Assembly: GCF_001187785.1 (NCBI RefSeq)
Contig: NZ_CP012154.1
Location: 1,544,501 to 1,608,500, forward strand
Length of the DNA: 64,000 bases
Origin: Wenzhouxiangella marina
Lineage (GTDB): Bacteria > Pseudomonadota > Gammaproteobacteria > Xanthomonadales > Wenzhouxiangellaceae
Direction: 5' to 3'
Part shown: piece by piece, positions 8,095 to 17,004 of the stretch
Numbering within the stretch: the stretch's first letter is position 1
Layout of the letters: the number at the start of each line of letters is the position of its first letter
Notes under the pieces: model-generated
Told to the model about the DNA's origin: nothing
The model's input: the letters and a program-made list of their open reading frames with translations, nothing else
The model's database searches: none
Position numbers and translations under genes: made by a program

Positions 8095-8592
8095 ATGGAT
8101 CAAGCAGTGCAGGTGGGCATCATCATGGGTTCCCAGAGTGATTGGGACACCCTGCGGCACACGGCCGAGACCCTCGAAGCCCTGGAGATCGGCCACGAGA
8201 CGCGGGTGGTGTCGGCACATCGCACGCCCGATCGAATGTTCGAGTACGCCGAGCAGGCGGCCGAACGGGGGCTGAAAGTGATCATCGCCGGCGCTGGCGG
8301 TGCGGCGCATCTGCCGGGCATGGTCGCGTCCAAGACCGAGCTGCCGGTGATCGGCGTGCCGGTCCAGTCACGCACCCTCAACGGCGTCGATTCCCTGCTC
8401 TCGATCGTGCAGATGCCTGGCGGCGTGCCCGTCGGCACGATGGCCATCGGCAAGGCCGGCGCGATCAATGCCGCCCTGTGGACCGCCGCCATGCTGGGCA
8501 GCTTCGATCCGGCCATCCAGGCGCGCTATCGGGCCTGGCGCCGGGCCCAGACCGAGCGTGTGCTGGCCGACGATCGTCCAGGCCAGTCGTGA
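8095..8592 (+). CDS. purE: N5-carboxyaminoimidazole ribonucleotide mutase
   Basis: The 165-residue class I PurE rearranges N5-CAIR to CAIR in purine synthesis. Visible motifs are [10 protein letters not shown], the active-site histidine in [23 protein letters not shown] and PVIGVPVQS. The ATG at 8095 follows AAGGA by 7 nt; an earlier in-frame start at 7891 would run through non-homologous sequence. It overlaps purK by 4 nt, as expected because class I PurE needs PurK to supply N5-CAIR. Confidence 0.95.
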   Translation: MDQAVQVGIIMGSQSDWDTLRHTAETLEALEIGHETRVVSAHRTPDRMFEYAEQAAERGLKVIIAGAGGAAHLPGMVASKTELPVIGVPVQSRTLNGVDSLLSIVQMPGGVPVGTMAIGKAGAINAALWTAAMLGSFDPAIQARYRAWRRAQTERVLADDRPGQS

Positions 8593-9716
8593 AGATCGGT
8601 ATCCTCGGTGGCGGCCAGCTGGCCGCGATGATGGCCCAGGCAGGCGCACCTCTGGGCATGGACTTCGTGTTCCTCGATCCGGCCGCCGATGCCTGCGCGG
8701 GCCACCATGGCCAGCTGCTGGTCGATGACTGGGCGTCCGCGCCGGAACGCACGGAACTGGCGGCCTGCGATCGCCTGACCTGTGATTTCGAAAACGTGTC
8801 GGCCGAGGTGCTCGAGGCCCTGGCCGAGCGGCAGACCGTGCGACCCGCCCCGTCGGCCTTCGCCGCGGCGCAGGATCGCCTGACCGAAAAGCAGCTGTTC
8901 GAGGAGCTCGAGATTCCGCTGGCACCCTTTGCCGCCGTGGACAGCCGGCCGGAGCTGCTCGCTGCACTCGAGCGGATCGGCTACCCAGCCGTGCTGAAGA
9001 CGCGGCGCTTCGGCTACGACGGCAAGGGCCAGGCCGTGCTGCGCGGCCCGGAGGATCTCGAGCCCGCCTGGGCGGCGCTCGGTGGGAACTCCCTCGTCCT
9101 CGAGGGCTGGGTGCCCTTCGAGCACGAATGCGCCCTGACGGCGGTGCGGTCGGCCAGCGGTGAGGTGCGTTTCTATCCGCCCAGCTGGACCTTGCATGCC
9201 GACGGCATCCTGCGCGTTACCCTGGCGCCGGGGCGACTTCCCGAACCGACCGTGACCGAGGCCCAGGCCCGTCTGAAGCGCTTGCTCGATCATCTCGACT
9301 ACGTCGGATGCCTGACCCTCGAGCTGTTTGCGGCTGACTCGGGCCTGCTGGCCAACGAATTCGCGCCGCGGGTGCACAACTCGGCGCACTGGACCATCGA
9401 GGGGGCCGAGACCTCCCAGTTCGAGAACCACCTGCGTGCCGTGGCCGATCTGCCGCTGGGCAGCACGGCAGCTCGCGGCGAGTCGATCATGCTCAACTGG
9501 ATCGGTGCGCTGCCGTCCATCGAGCGCCTGCTCGAGGTGCCGGGCCTGAGCTGGCACGATTACCGAAAGCAGGCGCGCCCGGGTCGCAAGGTCGGTCACG
9601 CGACGATCGTGGCCGCGGACCGTGATCAGCTGATCGAACGAGTCGAGACGGTCAAGTCCCGCCTGGATCGTCAGTGGGCGCCGTGGCTCGACAGGGCGCT
9701 GGGTGCGCTGGGCTGA
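8589..9716 (+). CDS. purK: N5-carboxyaminoimidazole ribonucleotide synthase
   Basis: This 375-residue ATP-grasp enzyme carboxylates AIR with bicarbonate and ATP. It starts with GTG inside the purE stop (GTGA, 8589-8592) and reads [19 protein letters not shown]. Other family motifs are [45 protein letters not shown] and SQFENHLRA. The last 46 nt overlap, tail to tail, the 3' end of the convergent ABC ATPase gene. Confidence 0.95.
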   Translation: MKIGILGGGQLAAMMAQAGAPLGMDFVFLDPAADACAGHHGQLLVDDWASAPERTELAACDRLTCDFENVSAEVLEALAERQTVRPAPSAFAAAQDRLTEKQLFEELEIPLAPFAAVDSRPELLAALERIGYPAVLKTRRFGYDGKGQAVLRGPEDLEPAWAALGGNSLVLEGWVPFEHECALTAVRSASGEVRFYPPSWTLHADGILRVTLAPGRLPEPTVTEAQARLKRLLDHLDYVGCLTLELFAADSGLLANEFAPRVHNSAHWTIEGAETSQFENHLRAVADLPLGSTAARGESIMLNWIGALPSIERLLEVPGLSWHDYRKQARPGRKVGHATIVAADRDQLIERVETVKSRLDRQWAPWLDRALGALG

Positions 9717-10741
9717 TCGGCGGGAAACAGCACCAGGTGCTGGGCGTCGAGCTCGACGCCGATCGCCGAATTGACTTCGAAATCGTCATGGCTGGGGAAC
9801 AGGGCGCTGACTTCCTCGCCACTGTCCAGTCGCAGGCGATAGAGAATGTCCGCCCCCTGAAACTGTCGCGCCACGACCCGGGCATGGGTGCCGCCGGGAT
9901 CGGGGCGGATGTCGTCGGGCCGGATCAGCAGCGCCACTTCCTCGCCGGGCGGCCGCTCGTCCGGTAGCTCCGAATCTCCCAGCGCATGCACCAGGCGATC
10001 GCCTTCGATATGCGCCTTCAGATAGCTCCCGCGGCCGGTGAAGGCGGCGACGTAGCGTGAGGCCGGACGGTGATAGAGCTGGTAGGGCGAATCCCACTGC
10101 AGCATGCGGCCGTCCTTGAGCAGGCCGATCCGGTCGGCCAGGGCGAAGGCTTCCTGCTGGTCATGGGTGACGAGCAGGGTGGTCGTGCCGCGGGCCTTGA
10201 GCATGCCGCGAATCTCTTCACCCATGCGCCGCCGAAGCCGCGTGTCCAGGTTCGAGAAGGGTTCGTCCATCAGCAGCACGGAAGGCTCGGGTGCCAGTGC
10301 CCGGGCCAGGGCGACGCGCTGCTGCTGTCCGCCGGAGAGTTCGTGCGGGTAGCGACGGTCCAGGCCCGTCAGGCCGGTCAGGTCGAGCAGCTGACGGATA
10401 CGCCGCTCGCGCTCGGCACTGGCCAGGCGGCGGAGGCCGAAGGCGATGTTGCCGGCCACGTCGAGGTGCGGAAACAGGGCATTGTCCTGGAAGACCATGC
10501 CGACGTTGCGCTTTTCGGGGGCCACGCGCTTGTTCGGCGAGCTGACCAGCTTGCCGCCGACGTGGATTTCGCCCTCGGTGATGGCTTCGAAGCCGGCGAT
10601 GGCGCGCAGGGCGGTGGTCTTGCCACAGCCCGAGGCGCCGAGCAGGCAGCCGATTTCACCTTCGGCGAGATGGAAGCTCAGTCCGCGGATGACCGGGGTG
10701 TTCTCGTAGCCCAGGACGATGTCGCGAACGTCGAGCGTCAT
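9671..10741 (-). CDS. ABC transporter ATP-binding protein, FbpC/PotA-like
   Basis: The 356-residue ATPase has Walker A GASGCGKT (35-42), Q-loop VFQDNALFPHL, signature LSGGQQQR, Walker B LLMDEPFSNLD and switch VTHDQQEA. A C-terminal TOBE-type regulatory domain follows (about 240-345). It resembles the energising subunit of iron(III), polyamine or sulfate/thiosulfate importers. No permease or binding protein gene is nearby. It overlaps the stop of argD by 4 nt, so it is translated with an aminotransferase rather than with transporter partners. Substrate unknown. Confidence 0.88.
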   Translation of the reverse strand: MTLDVRDIVLGYENTPVIRGLSFHLAEGEIGCLLGASGCGKTTALRAIAGFEAITEGEIHVGGKLVSSPNKRVAPEKRNVGMVFQDNALFPHLDVAGNIAFGLRRLASAERERRIRQLLDLTGLTGLDRRYPHELSGGQQQRVALARALAPEPSVLLMDEPFSNLDTRLRRRMGEEIRGMLKARGTTTLLVTHDQQEAFALADRIGLLKDGRMLQWDSPYQLYHRPASRYVAAFTGRGSYLKAHIEGDRLVHALGDSELPDERPPGEEVALLIRPDDIRPDPGGTHARVVARQFQGADILYRLRLDSGEEVSALFPSHDDFEVNSAIGVELDAQHLVLFPADQPSAPSALSSHGAH

Positions 10742-11913
10742 GCCGGGAAGCGCTCCCGGATCAACTCGATGACCGTGTCGGCGATCTGATCGACCTGGGC
10801 TTCGTCGACGATCAGGGGCGGCAGCAGGCGGATCGTATTGCCCTGGGTGACGTTGATGATCAGGCCGCGTTCCATGGCCCGGTCCTTCAGTTCCGGCACG
10901 TTCTCGCTCAGCTCGACGCCGACCATCAGCCCCTGGCCGCGCACCTCGACCACGTTCGGGTGCGAGTTAAGAGCGTCATGCAGGCGCTTCATCAACTGCT
11001 CGCCGCGGGCAGCGGCCCGAGCCGGCAGATCGAGTTCGCGCATCACGGAGATCACTTCCAGCGCTGCTCGGCAGGCCAGGGGATTGCCGCCGAAGGTCGT
11101 GCCATGGGCGCCCGGTGCGAGCAGGGCAGCGACTTCCTCCCGCGCCAGGCAGGCACCGATGGGCACGCCATTGCCCAGGGCCTTGGCCACAGTGACGACG
11201 TCGGGCCGGACGTCCGGATCGTGCTGGAACGCGAACCATCGGCCGGTGCGCGCCATGCCCGACTGGATCTCGTCGAGCATCAGCAGGGCATCGTGCTCCT
11301 TGCACAGTTTGCCGAGGCCGGCCAGGTAGCCTTCCGGCGCGGGTCGCACCCCGCCTTCGCCCTGCACGGGTTCGACCAGGGCGGCGACCAGTTCCGGGTG
11401 GTCCTCGAAGGCCTGACGGGCGGCGTCGAGGTCACCGAAGGGGACGCGGATGAAGCCGCCGACCAGGGGGCCGAAGCCGGCCTGGATGGCGGCATTGCCG
11501 GAAGCGCTGAGCGCGGCCAGGGTGCGGCCGTGGAAGCTGTGACTGGCGACCAGCACGGCCGGTTGGTCGACGCCGCGTTCGGTGGCGTGACGGCGGGCCA
11601 GCTTCAGCGCGCATTCGACCACTTCGGCACCGGAGTTGGCGATGAAGGCGCGGTCCATGCCGCTGATCTCGGCCAGCGCGTCGGCCAGGGCTTCCTGCTG
11701 GGGAATATGGACGATATTGGCCGTGTGGATCAGGGTGCGTGCCTGATCGGCGATCGCCTCGGCGATGCGCGGGTGCGCATGGCCGAGGCTGCACACGGCG
11801 ATGCCGCTCAAGGCATCGAGATAGCGGCGACCCTGGTCATCGTACAGCCAGGCGCCTTCGCCGCGAACCAGGGAGACCGGCATGCGGGCATAGGTATTGA
11901 ACAGATGCGACAT
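10738..11913 (-). CDS. argD: Acetylornithine/succinyldiaminopimelate-type aminotransferase
   Basis: The 391-residue class III PLP aminotransferase has YLDALSGIAVCSLGHAHP, NSGAEVVECALKLAR, SHSFHGRT, LDEIQSGMARTG, the PLP lysine Lys244 in TVAKALGNG and GTTFGGNPLACRAAL. ArgD forms N-acetylornithine in arginine synthesis and often also serves lysine synthesis. The ATG at 11913 is preferred because the conserved N-terminus (HLFNTYAR) starts there and AGGGAG precedes it. It lies 35 nt after sodB and overlaps the ABC ATPase. Confidence 0.9.
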   Translation of the reverse strand: MSHLFNTYARMPVSLVRGEGAWLYDDQGRRYLDALSGIAVCSLGHAHPRIAEAIADQARTLIHTANIVHIPQQEALADALAEISGMDRAFIANSGAEVVECALKLARRHATERGVDQPAVLVASHSFHGRTLAALSASGNAAIQAGFGPLVGGFIRVPFGDLDAARQAFEDHPELVAALVEPVQGEGGVRPAPEGYLAGLGKLCKEHDALLMLDEIQSGMARTGRWFAFQHDPDVRPDVVTVAKALGNGVPIGACLAREEVAALLAPGAHGTTFGGNPLACRAALEVISVMRELDLPARAAARGEQLMKRLHDALNSHPNVVEVRGQGLMVGVELSENVPELKDRAMERGLIINVTQGNTIRLLPPLIVDEAQVDQIADTVIELIRERFPA

Positions 11914-11948
11914 GCCGGGTGGCTCCCTTGGCTCGCGTGCTTGGCCGA

Positions 11949-12527
11949 TCAGCTCAGCTGGGCGGCGACGTGGTCCCAATTGACCAGATTCCAGAACGCG
12001 TCCATGTACTTCGGACGGGCGTTGCGGTAGTCGATGTAGTAGGCGTGCTCCCAGACATCGCAGGTCAGCAGCGGCTTGGCGCTGCCGGTCAGCGGGGTCT
12101 CGGCGTTGCTGGTCGAGGTGATGGCCAGCTTGCCGTCCGGGTTCTGCACCAGCCAGGCCCAGCCGGAGCCGAAGGTGTTGATCGCGGTCTGCGTGAACTG
12201 CTCCTTGAATGCGGCGAAGCTGCCGAAGTCACGGTCGATCAGTTCGGCCAGCGCGCCACCCGGCTCGCCGCCACCGTTCGGGGCCAGGCAGTGCCAGTAG
12301 AAGGTGTGGTTCCAGACCTGGGCGGCGTTGTTGAACAGGCCACCGGAGGAGGAACGAATGATGTCTTCCAGCGACTTGTCCGCGTCGGCGGTGCCTTCGA
12401 CCAGGCCGTTGAGCTTGTCCACGTAGGTCTGGTGGTGCTTGCCGTAGTGGTACTCGAGGGTTTCGGCCGAGATGTGCGGCTCGAGGGCGTCCTTGGCGTA
12501 GGGCAGTTCGGGAAGGGTAAAAGCCAT
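11949..12527 (-). CDS. sodB: Superoxide dismutase, Fe type
   Basis: The 192-residue enzyme dismutates superoxide in the cytoplasm. Metal ligands sit at the standard positions: His27, His74, Asp157 and His161. [13 protein letters not shown] and [13 protein letters not shown] are characteristic of the Fe-type group. The length matches E. coli SodB. A 16-bp inverted repeat and a -10-like CATAAT lie just upstream. It is first in a probable sodB-argD-ABC ATPase run. Confidence 0.95.
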   Translation of the reverse strand: MAFTLPELPYAKDALEPHISAETLEYHYGKHHQTYVDKLNGLVEGTADADKSLEDIIRSSSGGLFNNAAQVWNHTFYWHCLAPNGGGEPGGALAELIDRDFGSFAAFKEQFTQTAINTFGSGWAWLVQNPDGKLAITSTSNAETPLTGSAKPLLTCDVWEHAYYIDYRNARPKYMDAFWNLVNWDHVAAQLS

Positions 12528-12572
12528 GGTGTTCGACTCCTTGCAGGCTTGAATGAATGAAACTGGGCCGCT

Positions 12573-12598
12573 TGAGCACCAGTGCTCACGGCATTATG
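12573..12598 (-). promoter_or_regulatory. Inverted repeat and -10-like element upstream of sodB
   Basis: TGAGCAC-CA-GTGCTCA (12573-12588) has two 7-bp complementary arms. On the minus strand CATAAT (12598-12593) lies immediately upstream, so the repeat would cover the start of transcription. It may be an operator or a short mRNA hairpin. No recognisable -35 was found. Confidence 0.4.
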
Positions 12599-12657
12599 CA
12601 ACATGGTTGTGGAACGGAACGTGTTCAAGTCGATCTCGGTTCCGGTTCCGGTCTTGT

Positions 12658-13281
12658 CTATTCCAGCTCCTGCAGATGCCGCCATCGGTTGACGATGGTG
12701 CAGAACAGGCTGGCCGTGCGCTCCGTGTCGTAGGCCGCCGAGTGCGCCTGGCTGCTGTCCCAGTCCAGGCCGGCAGCATCGACGGCGCGGGCCAGCACCG
12801 TCTGACCATAGGCCAGGCCGCCGAGGGTGGCGGTGTCGAAGCAGCTGAAGGGGTGGAAGGGGTTGCGCTTGTAGCCGACCCGTTCGATCGCGGCGTTGAG
12901 GAAGCTCAGATCGAAGTGCGCGTTGTGCCCGACCAGGACCGCGCGCTTGCAGTCCGTGTCGCGCAAGGCCTGGCGAACCGGCTTGAGCAGGCTGCGGAGT
13001 CCTTCCTCTTCACTGATCGAGGGGCGCAATGGATGGTCGGGGCGGATGCCGTTGAACTCCAGCGCGGCCTGCTCGATATTGGCGCCTTCGAAGGGCGCGA
13101 GGTGGCGCACCTTGACTTCACCCGGGTGAAGCCAGCCGTCCTCGTCCATCTCGATGATGCACATGGCCAGCTCGAGCAGGGCGTCGGTGGCCGGGTTGAA
13201 ACCGCCGGTCTCGACGTCGACGACGACCGGAAGAAAACCTCTGAAACGTTGCGAAATCTGCATGATCGGGCGCGCGCCCAT
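12658..13281 (-). CDS. rnt: Ribonuclease T
   Basis: This 207-residue DEDDh 3'-5' exoribonuclease trims the 3' ends of tRNAs and other stable RNAs. It has Exo [26 protein letters not shown], Exo [29 protein letters not shown] and Exo [16 protein letters not shown], closely following E. coli RNase T. A second in-frame ATG at 13263 ([10 protein letters not shown]) is also possible. It is followed by a separate sodB unit. Confidence 0.95.
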   Translation of the reverse strand: MGARPIMQISQRFRGFLPVVVDVETGGFNPATDALLELAMCIIEMDEDGWLHPGEVKVRHLAPFEGANIEQAALEFNGIRPDHPLRPSISEEEGLRSLLKPVRQALRDTDCKRAVLVGHNAHFDLSFLNAAIERVGYKRNPFHPFSCFDTATLGGLAYGQTVLARAVDAAGLDWDSSQAHSAAYDTERTASLFCTIVNRWRHLQELE

Positions 13282-13393
13282 CCCGTGATTGATTCAAGGG
13301 CGCCATGATACCGGCTGGGACGTGTCGAGCGTGCAGTCTCGCCGGTTACCAATGCTTCTGGTTGCACTGGGATGGCCCGAGATCCGGACGCGA

Positions 13394-14146
13394 TCAGGCG
13401 CGTCGCAGGAGACCTCGACGGGCCAGGGTGGCCAGCAGGTCCCGGCTGGCCTCCAGCAGTTCGTCGACCGGGCGCTCCAGTTCTTCGGCCAGGCGTTCGA
13501 GTGCCCGGGCGGCCGTGGCCTGCTCATCGCCCCGCAGCAGCTGCAGCAGGCGGGCCGTGATCGGATTGACCTGCATGAAGGCCACCCGGTCATTGCCCTG
13601 GCGATAGACCGCCAGCAGGGTCGCTTCGCCTTGCTCCGGGCGGAATTCGGGACCGATCCGGTGCACGGGCCATCGGTATTCGGCCAGACACAGGGTCGGA
13701 TTGACCTGGACCCGATCGTCGGCTTCCAGGGACTCCAGCCAGCCGTCCGGGGCGACCTCGGCCTCGTCCAGGCGCACGCAGGTCTCGAGGAACTCCCAGT
13801 GGGCCAGCTCGGCCAGCCAGGGCGCCTGCTCGGGATCGGACTCGCCGCGGCGCTCCAGGAAATCCACGAATTCACGGCCGATCTCGGTGAACATCGGCGT
13901 GTGGGATCGATGTTCCGCCAGGAATTCCCGGATAAGGGCCTGCCAGTCGGCGTCTTCGTGGAGGCGGCGAATGACCGGGAAATTGCGCGCGAAGAGGTTG
14001 CTGAGGTTGTTGAAGAACAGGCGCCGGTAGATCGCCAGGCGCCGCTCTTCGATGCCTTCCGGCGCCGGCGCATGCTCCGGGTCTCGCAGGTGGGCCGCGA
14101 AGCGGCGCTGCAACTCCAGCAGTCGCTCGGGGGGCTGCTTGCTCAT
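13394..14146 (-). CDS. HvfC/BufC-like (DUF2063) protein, orphan
   Basis: The 250-residue protein begins ELQRRFAAHLRDP and continues ERRLAIYRRLFFNNLSNLFARNFPVIRRL and DFLERR, then LAELAHWEFLETCVRL. These are the DUF2063 landmarks of HvfC/BufC partners. Such proteins normally assist the DUF692 iron enzyme HvfB/BufB in modifying cysteines of small ribosomal peptides. No DUF692 or precursor peptide gene is visible in the window. It follows an SQR-like flavoprotein by 88 nt. Confidence 0.8.
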   Translation of the reverse strand: MSKQPPERLLELQRRFAAHLRDPEHAPAPEGIEERRLAIYRRLFFNNLSNLFARNFPVIRRLHEDADWQALIREFLAEHRSHTPMFTEIGREFVDFLERRGESDPEQAPWLAELAHWEFLETCVRLDEAEVAPDGWLESLEADDRVQVNPTLCLAEYRWPVHRIGPEFRPEQGEATLLAVYRQGNDRVAFMQVNPITARLLQLLRGDEQATAARALERLAEELERPVDELLEASRDLLATLARRGLLRRA

Positions 14147-14234
14147 GCGTGTGACTCCTGCGCTTTGCCGGGGAAGGGGACGGGGCTTCGATGGATCAGA
14201 CCGTCCCGGGAGCGATTTTCTTGCAGGCCGCCGA

Positions 14235-15365
14235 TCATTTCCGGTACTGGGCCAGGTAGCGGCGCTCGAAGGCGCGCTTGGCCCAGTGCAGGGGTCGCAT
14301 GGCGGGCAGGGCGAGGCCGCGCTTGCGGCTGCGCGTGACCAGGGCGCCGCGGTCGTACATGTCGATGATGCACATCAGTTCGGTCTCGAAGCGGTGGCGG
14401 GTGTCGCGGCCGGCCAGGGCTTCGAGGAGATTGCGGGCGGCGCACTCGGCCTGCAGGTCGGCCATATGGGCCTGTTTCGGCGTCCAGTCCGGTCCCGGGA
14501 AGGAGCCCGCGTCACCCGCCACGAAGACCCGCTCGACACCGGGCACGCGGCAGTCCTCGCCGGCCTGGATCAGGCCGCCGGGTGAGCGCGGCAGGGCAGT
14601 GGCGTCGAACCAGGGGTTGCCGGTCATCCCCGGCATGAACATCGTCAGATCGGACTCGATGAAGTCCTCACCGATCTCGATGCCCGATTCGCTGATGCGC
14701 TTCGGCTTCTGGCCCAGGTGGGTCTGGATGCCACGCCGCTGCATTTCCTTCAGCAGCCGCTCGACGGCCTTCGGGCCGAGGCGTTGTCCCGGGCGCTCGG
14801 CGGGGCTGAAGAAGCTCAGTTCGAAGCGATCGCGCCGGCCGTTTCGACGCAGCCATTGATCGATGCCGAACAGGAATTCGAACACGGGGCCACCGCGCAT
14901 GGCGGCGGGTTCGGCCGGGTTGCCGGCAAAGCCGAAGGCCAGACGGCCGCCGTCGAGGGCCAGCAGGCGGTCCCGGTAGCGAGCGATGGCTTCCGGGCCG
15001 CCGCAGGGCAGGGTGCTGTGCTCCAGGCCGGGCAGCTTGTCCAGAAAACCGCCGCCCGAGGCGATGATCAGGGCGTCGTTTTCGATCTCGCCCCGGTCGG
15101 TCTGCAGACGTCGGCCATCCTCGCTCAGGCCCGTGGCACGGGCCGGATGGTGGCGGACCCGCATGCGGTCCAGGAAGGCCTCCAGCGGCACGATGAGGTC
15201 CTCGGTCTGGCGCTTGCCCGTGGGGATCCAGATCGTGCCGGGGTAGTAGACGAAGCGCGCCTCCGGCGCGATCAGATCGATTTCGATCCCGGGCTCGGCG
15301 GCGCGCAGGCTGCGGATGGCGGTGAGGGCCGCGAAGCCGGCACCGACGATGCTCACTCTCGACAT
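14235..15365 (-). CDS. SQR-like FAD-dependent oxidoreductase
   Basis: The 376-residue flavoprotein has an N-terminal dinucleotide fold (VSIVGAGFAAL, residues 4-14), an SQR-like FVYYPGTIW segment and a second FAD signature VFVAGDAGSFPGP (about 280-292). A C-terminal positively charged region may bind membrane. It resembles sulfide:quinone oxidoreductase, but only Cys121 aligns with a catalytic position. The middle SQR cysteine region reads AGNPAEPAAMRGG, without Cys. It is probably a related quinone or sulfur oxidoreductase, not a canonical SQR. Confidence 0.75.
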   Translation of the reverse strand: MSRVSIVGAGFAALTAIRSLRAAEPGIEIDLIAPEARFVYYPGTIWIPTGKRQTEDLIVPLEAFLDRMRVRHHPARATGLSEDGRRLQTDRGEIENDALIIASGGGFLDKLPGLEHSTLPCGGPEAIARYRDRLLALDGGRLAFGFAGNPAEPAAMRGGPVFEFLFGIDQWLRRNGRRDRFELSFFSPAERPGQRLGPKAVERLLKEMQRRGIQTHLGQKPKRISESGIEIGEDFIESDLTMFMPGMTGNPWFDATALPRSPGGLIQAGEDCRVPGVERVFVAGDAGSFPGPDWTPKQAHMADLQAECAARNLLEALAGRDTRHRFETELMCIIDMYDRGALVTRSRKRGLALPAMRPLHWAKRAFERRYLAQYRK

Positions 15366-15448
15366 GATCTGCCTCGATGACTATTTGATGAGCACATTCT
15401 AATGGACTTGGTGCTCCGTTCCCGCATGCCGATCCTTCGTCCGCGGAT

Positions 15449-16111
15449 TCAGGGCGATGGGGGCTCGGCCTGGGCCAGGTATTTCTTCTTCTGCCGCCAG
15501 CGGCACAGGTCGACGACCGGGCATTCGGCGCACTTCGGGTTGCGGGCGCGACAGGTGTAGCGACCGTGCAGGATCAGCCAGTGATGCGCATCGAGTAGAT
15601 AGGCCTCGGGGACGCGCTTGAGCAGGGCCCTTTCAACCGCCAGCGGGGTCTTGCCCGGCGCCAGGCCGGTCCGGTTGCTGACCCGGAAGATGTGCGTATC
15701 GACGGCCATGGTGGCCTGGCCAAAGGCGGTGTTGAGGACCACGTTGGCGGTCTTGCGGCCCACCCCGGGCAGCGCCTCGAGCTCCGCGCGGGTTTCCGGG
15801 ACCTGGCCACCATGCTTCTCGATCAGCATCTGGCAGGCGGCGATGATGTTCTTCGCCTTGCTGTTGAACAGGCCGAGGGTGCGGATATGCTGCTTCAGCC
15901 CCTCCTCGCCCAGGGCCAGGATCGCTTCGGGCGTATTGGCCACCTTGAACAGGCGGTCCGTGGCCTTGTTCACGCCCACATCGGTCGATTGGGCGGACAG
16001 GGTGACGGCCACCAGCAACTCGAAGGGGCTGGAGTAGTTCAGTTCCGTGACCGGCTTCGGGTTGATCTCGGCCAGGCGGCGGAAGAATTCTTCGCGTTGA
16101 GCGGCATTCAT
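15449..16111 (-). CDS. nth: Endonuclease III
   Basis: The 220-residue bifunctional glycosylase/AP lyase removes oxidised pyrimidines. The helix-hairpin-helix LPGVGRKTANVV carries catalytic Lys120 and VDTH carries Asp138, the E. coli numbering. The C-terminal [4Fe-4S] loop has Cys187, Cys194, Cys197 and Cys203. It starts inside the 3' end of rnfE (ATGA, 16108-16111), keeping the classic rnfE-nth coupling. Confidence 0.96.
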   Translation of the reverse strand: MNAAQREEFFRRLAEINPKPVTELNYSSPFELLVAVTLSAQSTDVGVNKATDRLFKVANTPEAILALGEEGLKQHIRTLGLFNSKAKNIIAACQMLIEKHGGQVPETRAELEALPGVGRKTANVVLNTAFGQATMAVDTHIFRVSNRTGLAPGKTPLAVERALLKRVPEAYLLDAHHWLILHGRYTCRARNPKCAECPVVDLCRWRQKKKYLAQAEPPSP

Positions 16112-16791
16112 GGTTCAGCGGCGGTAATGGCGGGTGTGGGTGATGAGGCCTGGGCGGCCGTGGATGTCGATCGAATCAGACGCTGGCGTACGGCCACCAT
16201 CAGACCCAGGCCGATGAACGCGCCGGGCGGAAGAATGGCCAGCAGCAAGCCCCACTCGCCGGGCAGCAGCTGCACGCTCAGTCCTTCCGCCCAGGGGCCG
16301 AGCAGCAGCTCCGCGTCGGCCATCAGGGTGCCCTGGCCAAGCAACTCGCGTAGCGCCCCTAGGACGATCAGCACCAGTGCGAAACCGATGCCCTGGGCGA
16401 GGCCGTCGACCAGGGCGCGACCGACGGGCTGTCTCGAGGCGAAGGCTTCGGCGCGTGCCAGCAGGGTGCAGTTGGTGACGATCAGGGCGACGAAGATGCC
16501 CAGACTCTGGCTGAGCGCGCTGAACCAGGCCTGCAGGATCAGATCGATGGCCGTGACCAGGCTGGCGATGATCAGAACGAAGGCCGGAATCCGGATTTCG
16601 GGGGCGAGAAAGCCTCGAATCGTCGAGACGATCAGATTGGAGGCCGTGAGCACCAGCAGGGTGGCCAGTCCCAGGCCGAGTCCGTTGATGGTCGTGTTGG
16701 TGACCGCCAGCAGCGGGCAGAGCCCGAGCAGCTGCACCAGCCCCGGGTTGTTGCGCCACAGGCCGTCGAGCCAGATGTCGCGGGCCGTCAT
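16108..16791 (-). CDS. rnfE: Rnf electron-transport complex subunit E
   Basis: The 227-residue membrane subunit has about six hydrophobic helices and family motifs LWRNNPGLVQLLGLCPLLAVT, FVALIVTNCTLLARAEAFA and PPGAFIGLGL. RnfA and RnfE together form the intramembrane iron-binding core. The ATG at 16791 matches the family start; the frame stays open to 16998 but that extension is low-complexity and non-homologous. A 213-nt gap (16792-17004) separates it from rnfG, containing one small stem-loop (GTCCCG/CGGGAC, 16858-16874) and no gene. Confidence 0.93.
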   Translation of the reverse strand: MTARDIWLDGLWRNNPGLVQLLGLCPLLAVTNTTINGLGLGLATLLVLTASNLIVSTIRGFLAPEIRIPAFVLIIASLVTAIDLILQAWFSALSQSLGIFVALIVTNCTLLARAEAFASRQPVGRALVDGLAQGIGFALVLIVLGALRELLGQGTLMADAELLLGPWAEGLSVQLLPGEWGLLLAILPPGAFIGLGLMVAVRQRLIRSTSTAAQASSPTPAITAAEP

Positions 16792-17004
16792 GCCAGCAAC
16801 CCCTCGACATGGGACCGACGAATGCGCGCCAGCCCGACCGTCCGTGCCGGCCGACGCGTCCCGATTTCCGGGACCGGCTTGATCAGGCGGCAGGCCAGAA
16901 CGCGGCCGGCCCGGGATCGGTGAGAGCTCGTTTTCAAGGCAGCCAGTGCTTCGCGTCGGTTCCATCGTGGAGCATAGCGACCCGGGTAGTGAATGCAATC
17001 CCCT

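Noticed and set aside
8142-9716. Apparent PurE-PurK fusion of 524 codons
   Set aside because: The first part is out of frame with real PurE and gives nonsense. The true arrangement is purE and purK overlapping by GTGA.
14235-15365. Calling the flavoprotein a true sulfide:quinone oxidoreductase
   Set aside because: The middle catalytic cysteine segment is replaced by AGNPAEPAAMRGG, so only SQR-like is justified.
16108-16998. N-terminally extended RnfE (296 residues)
   Set aside because: The extra 69 residues are low-complexity and not RnfE-like; the family start is at 16791.
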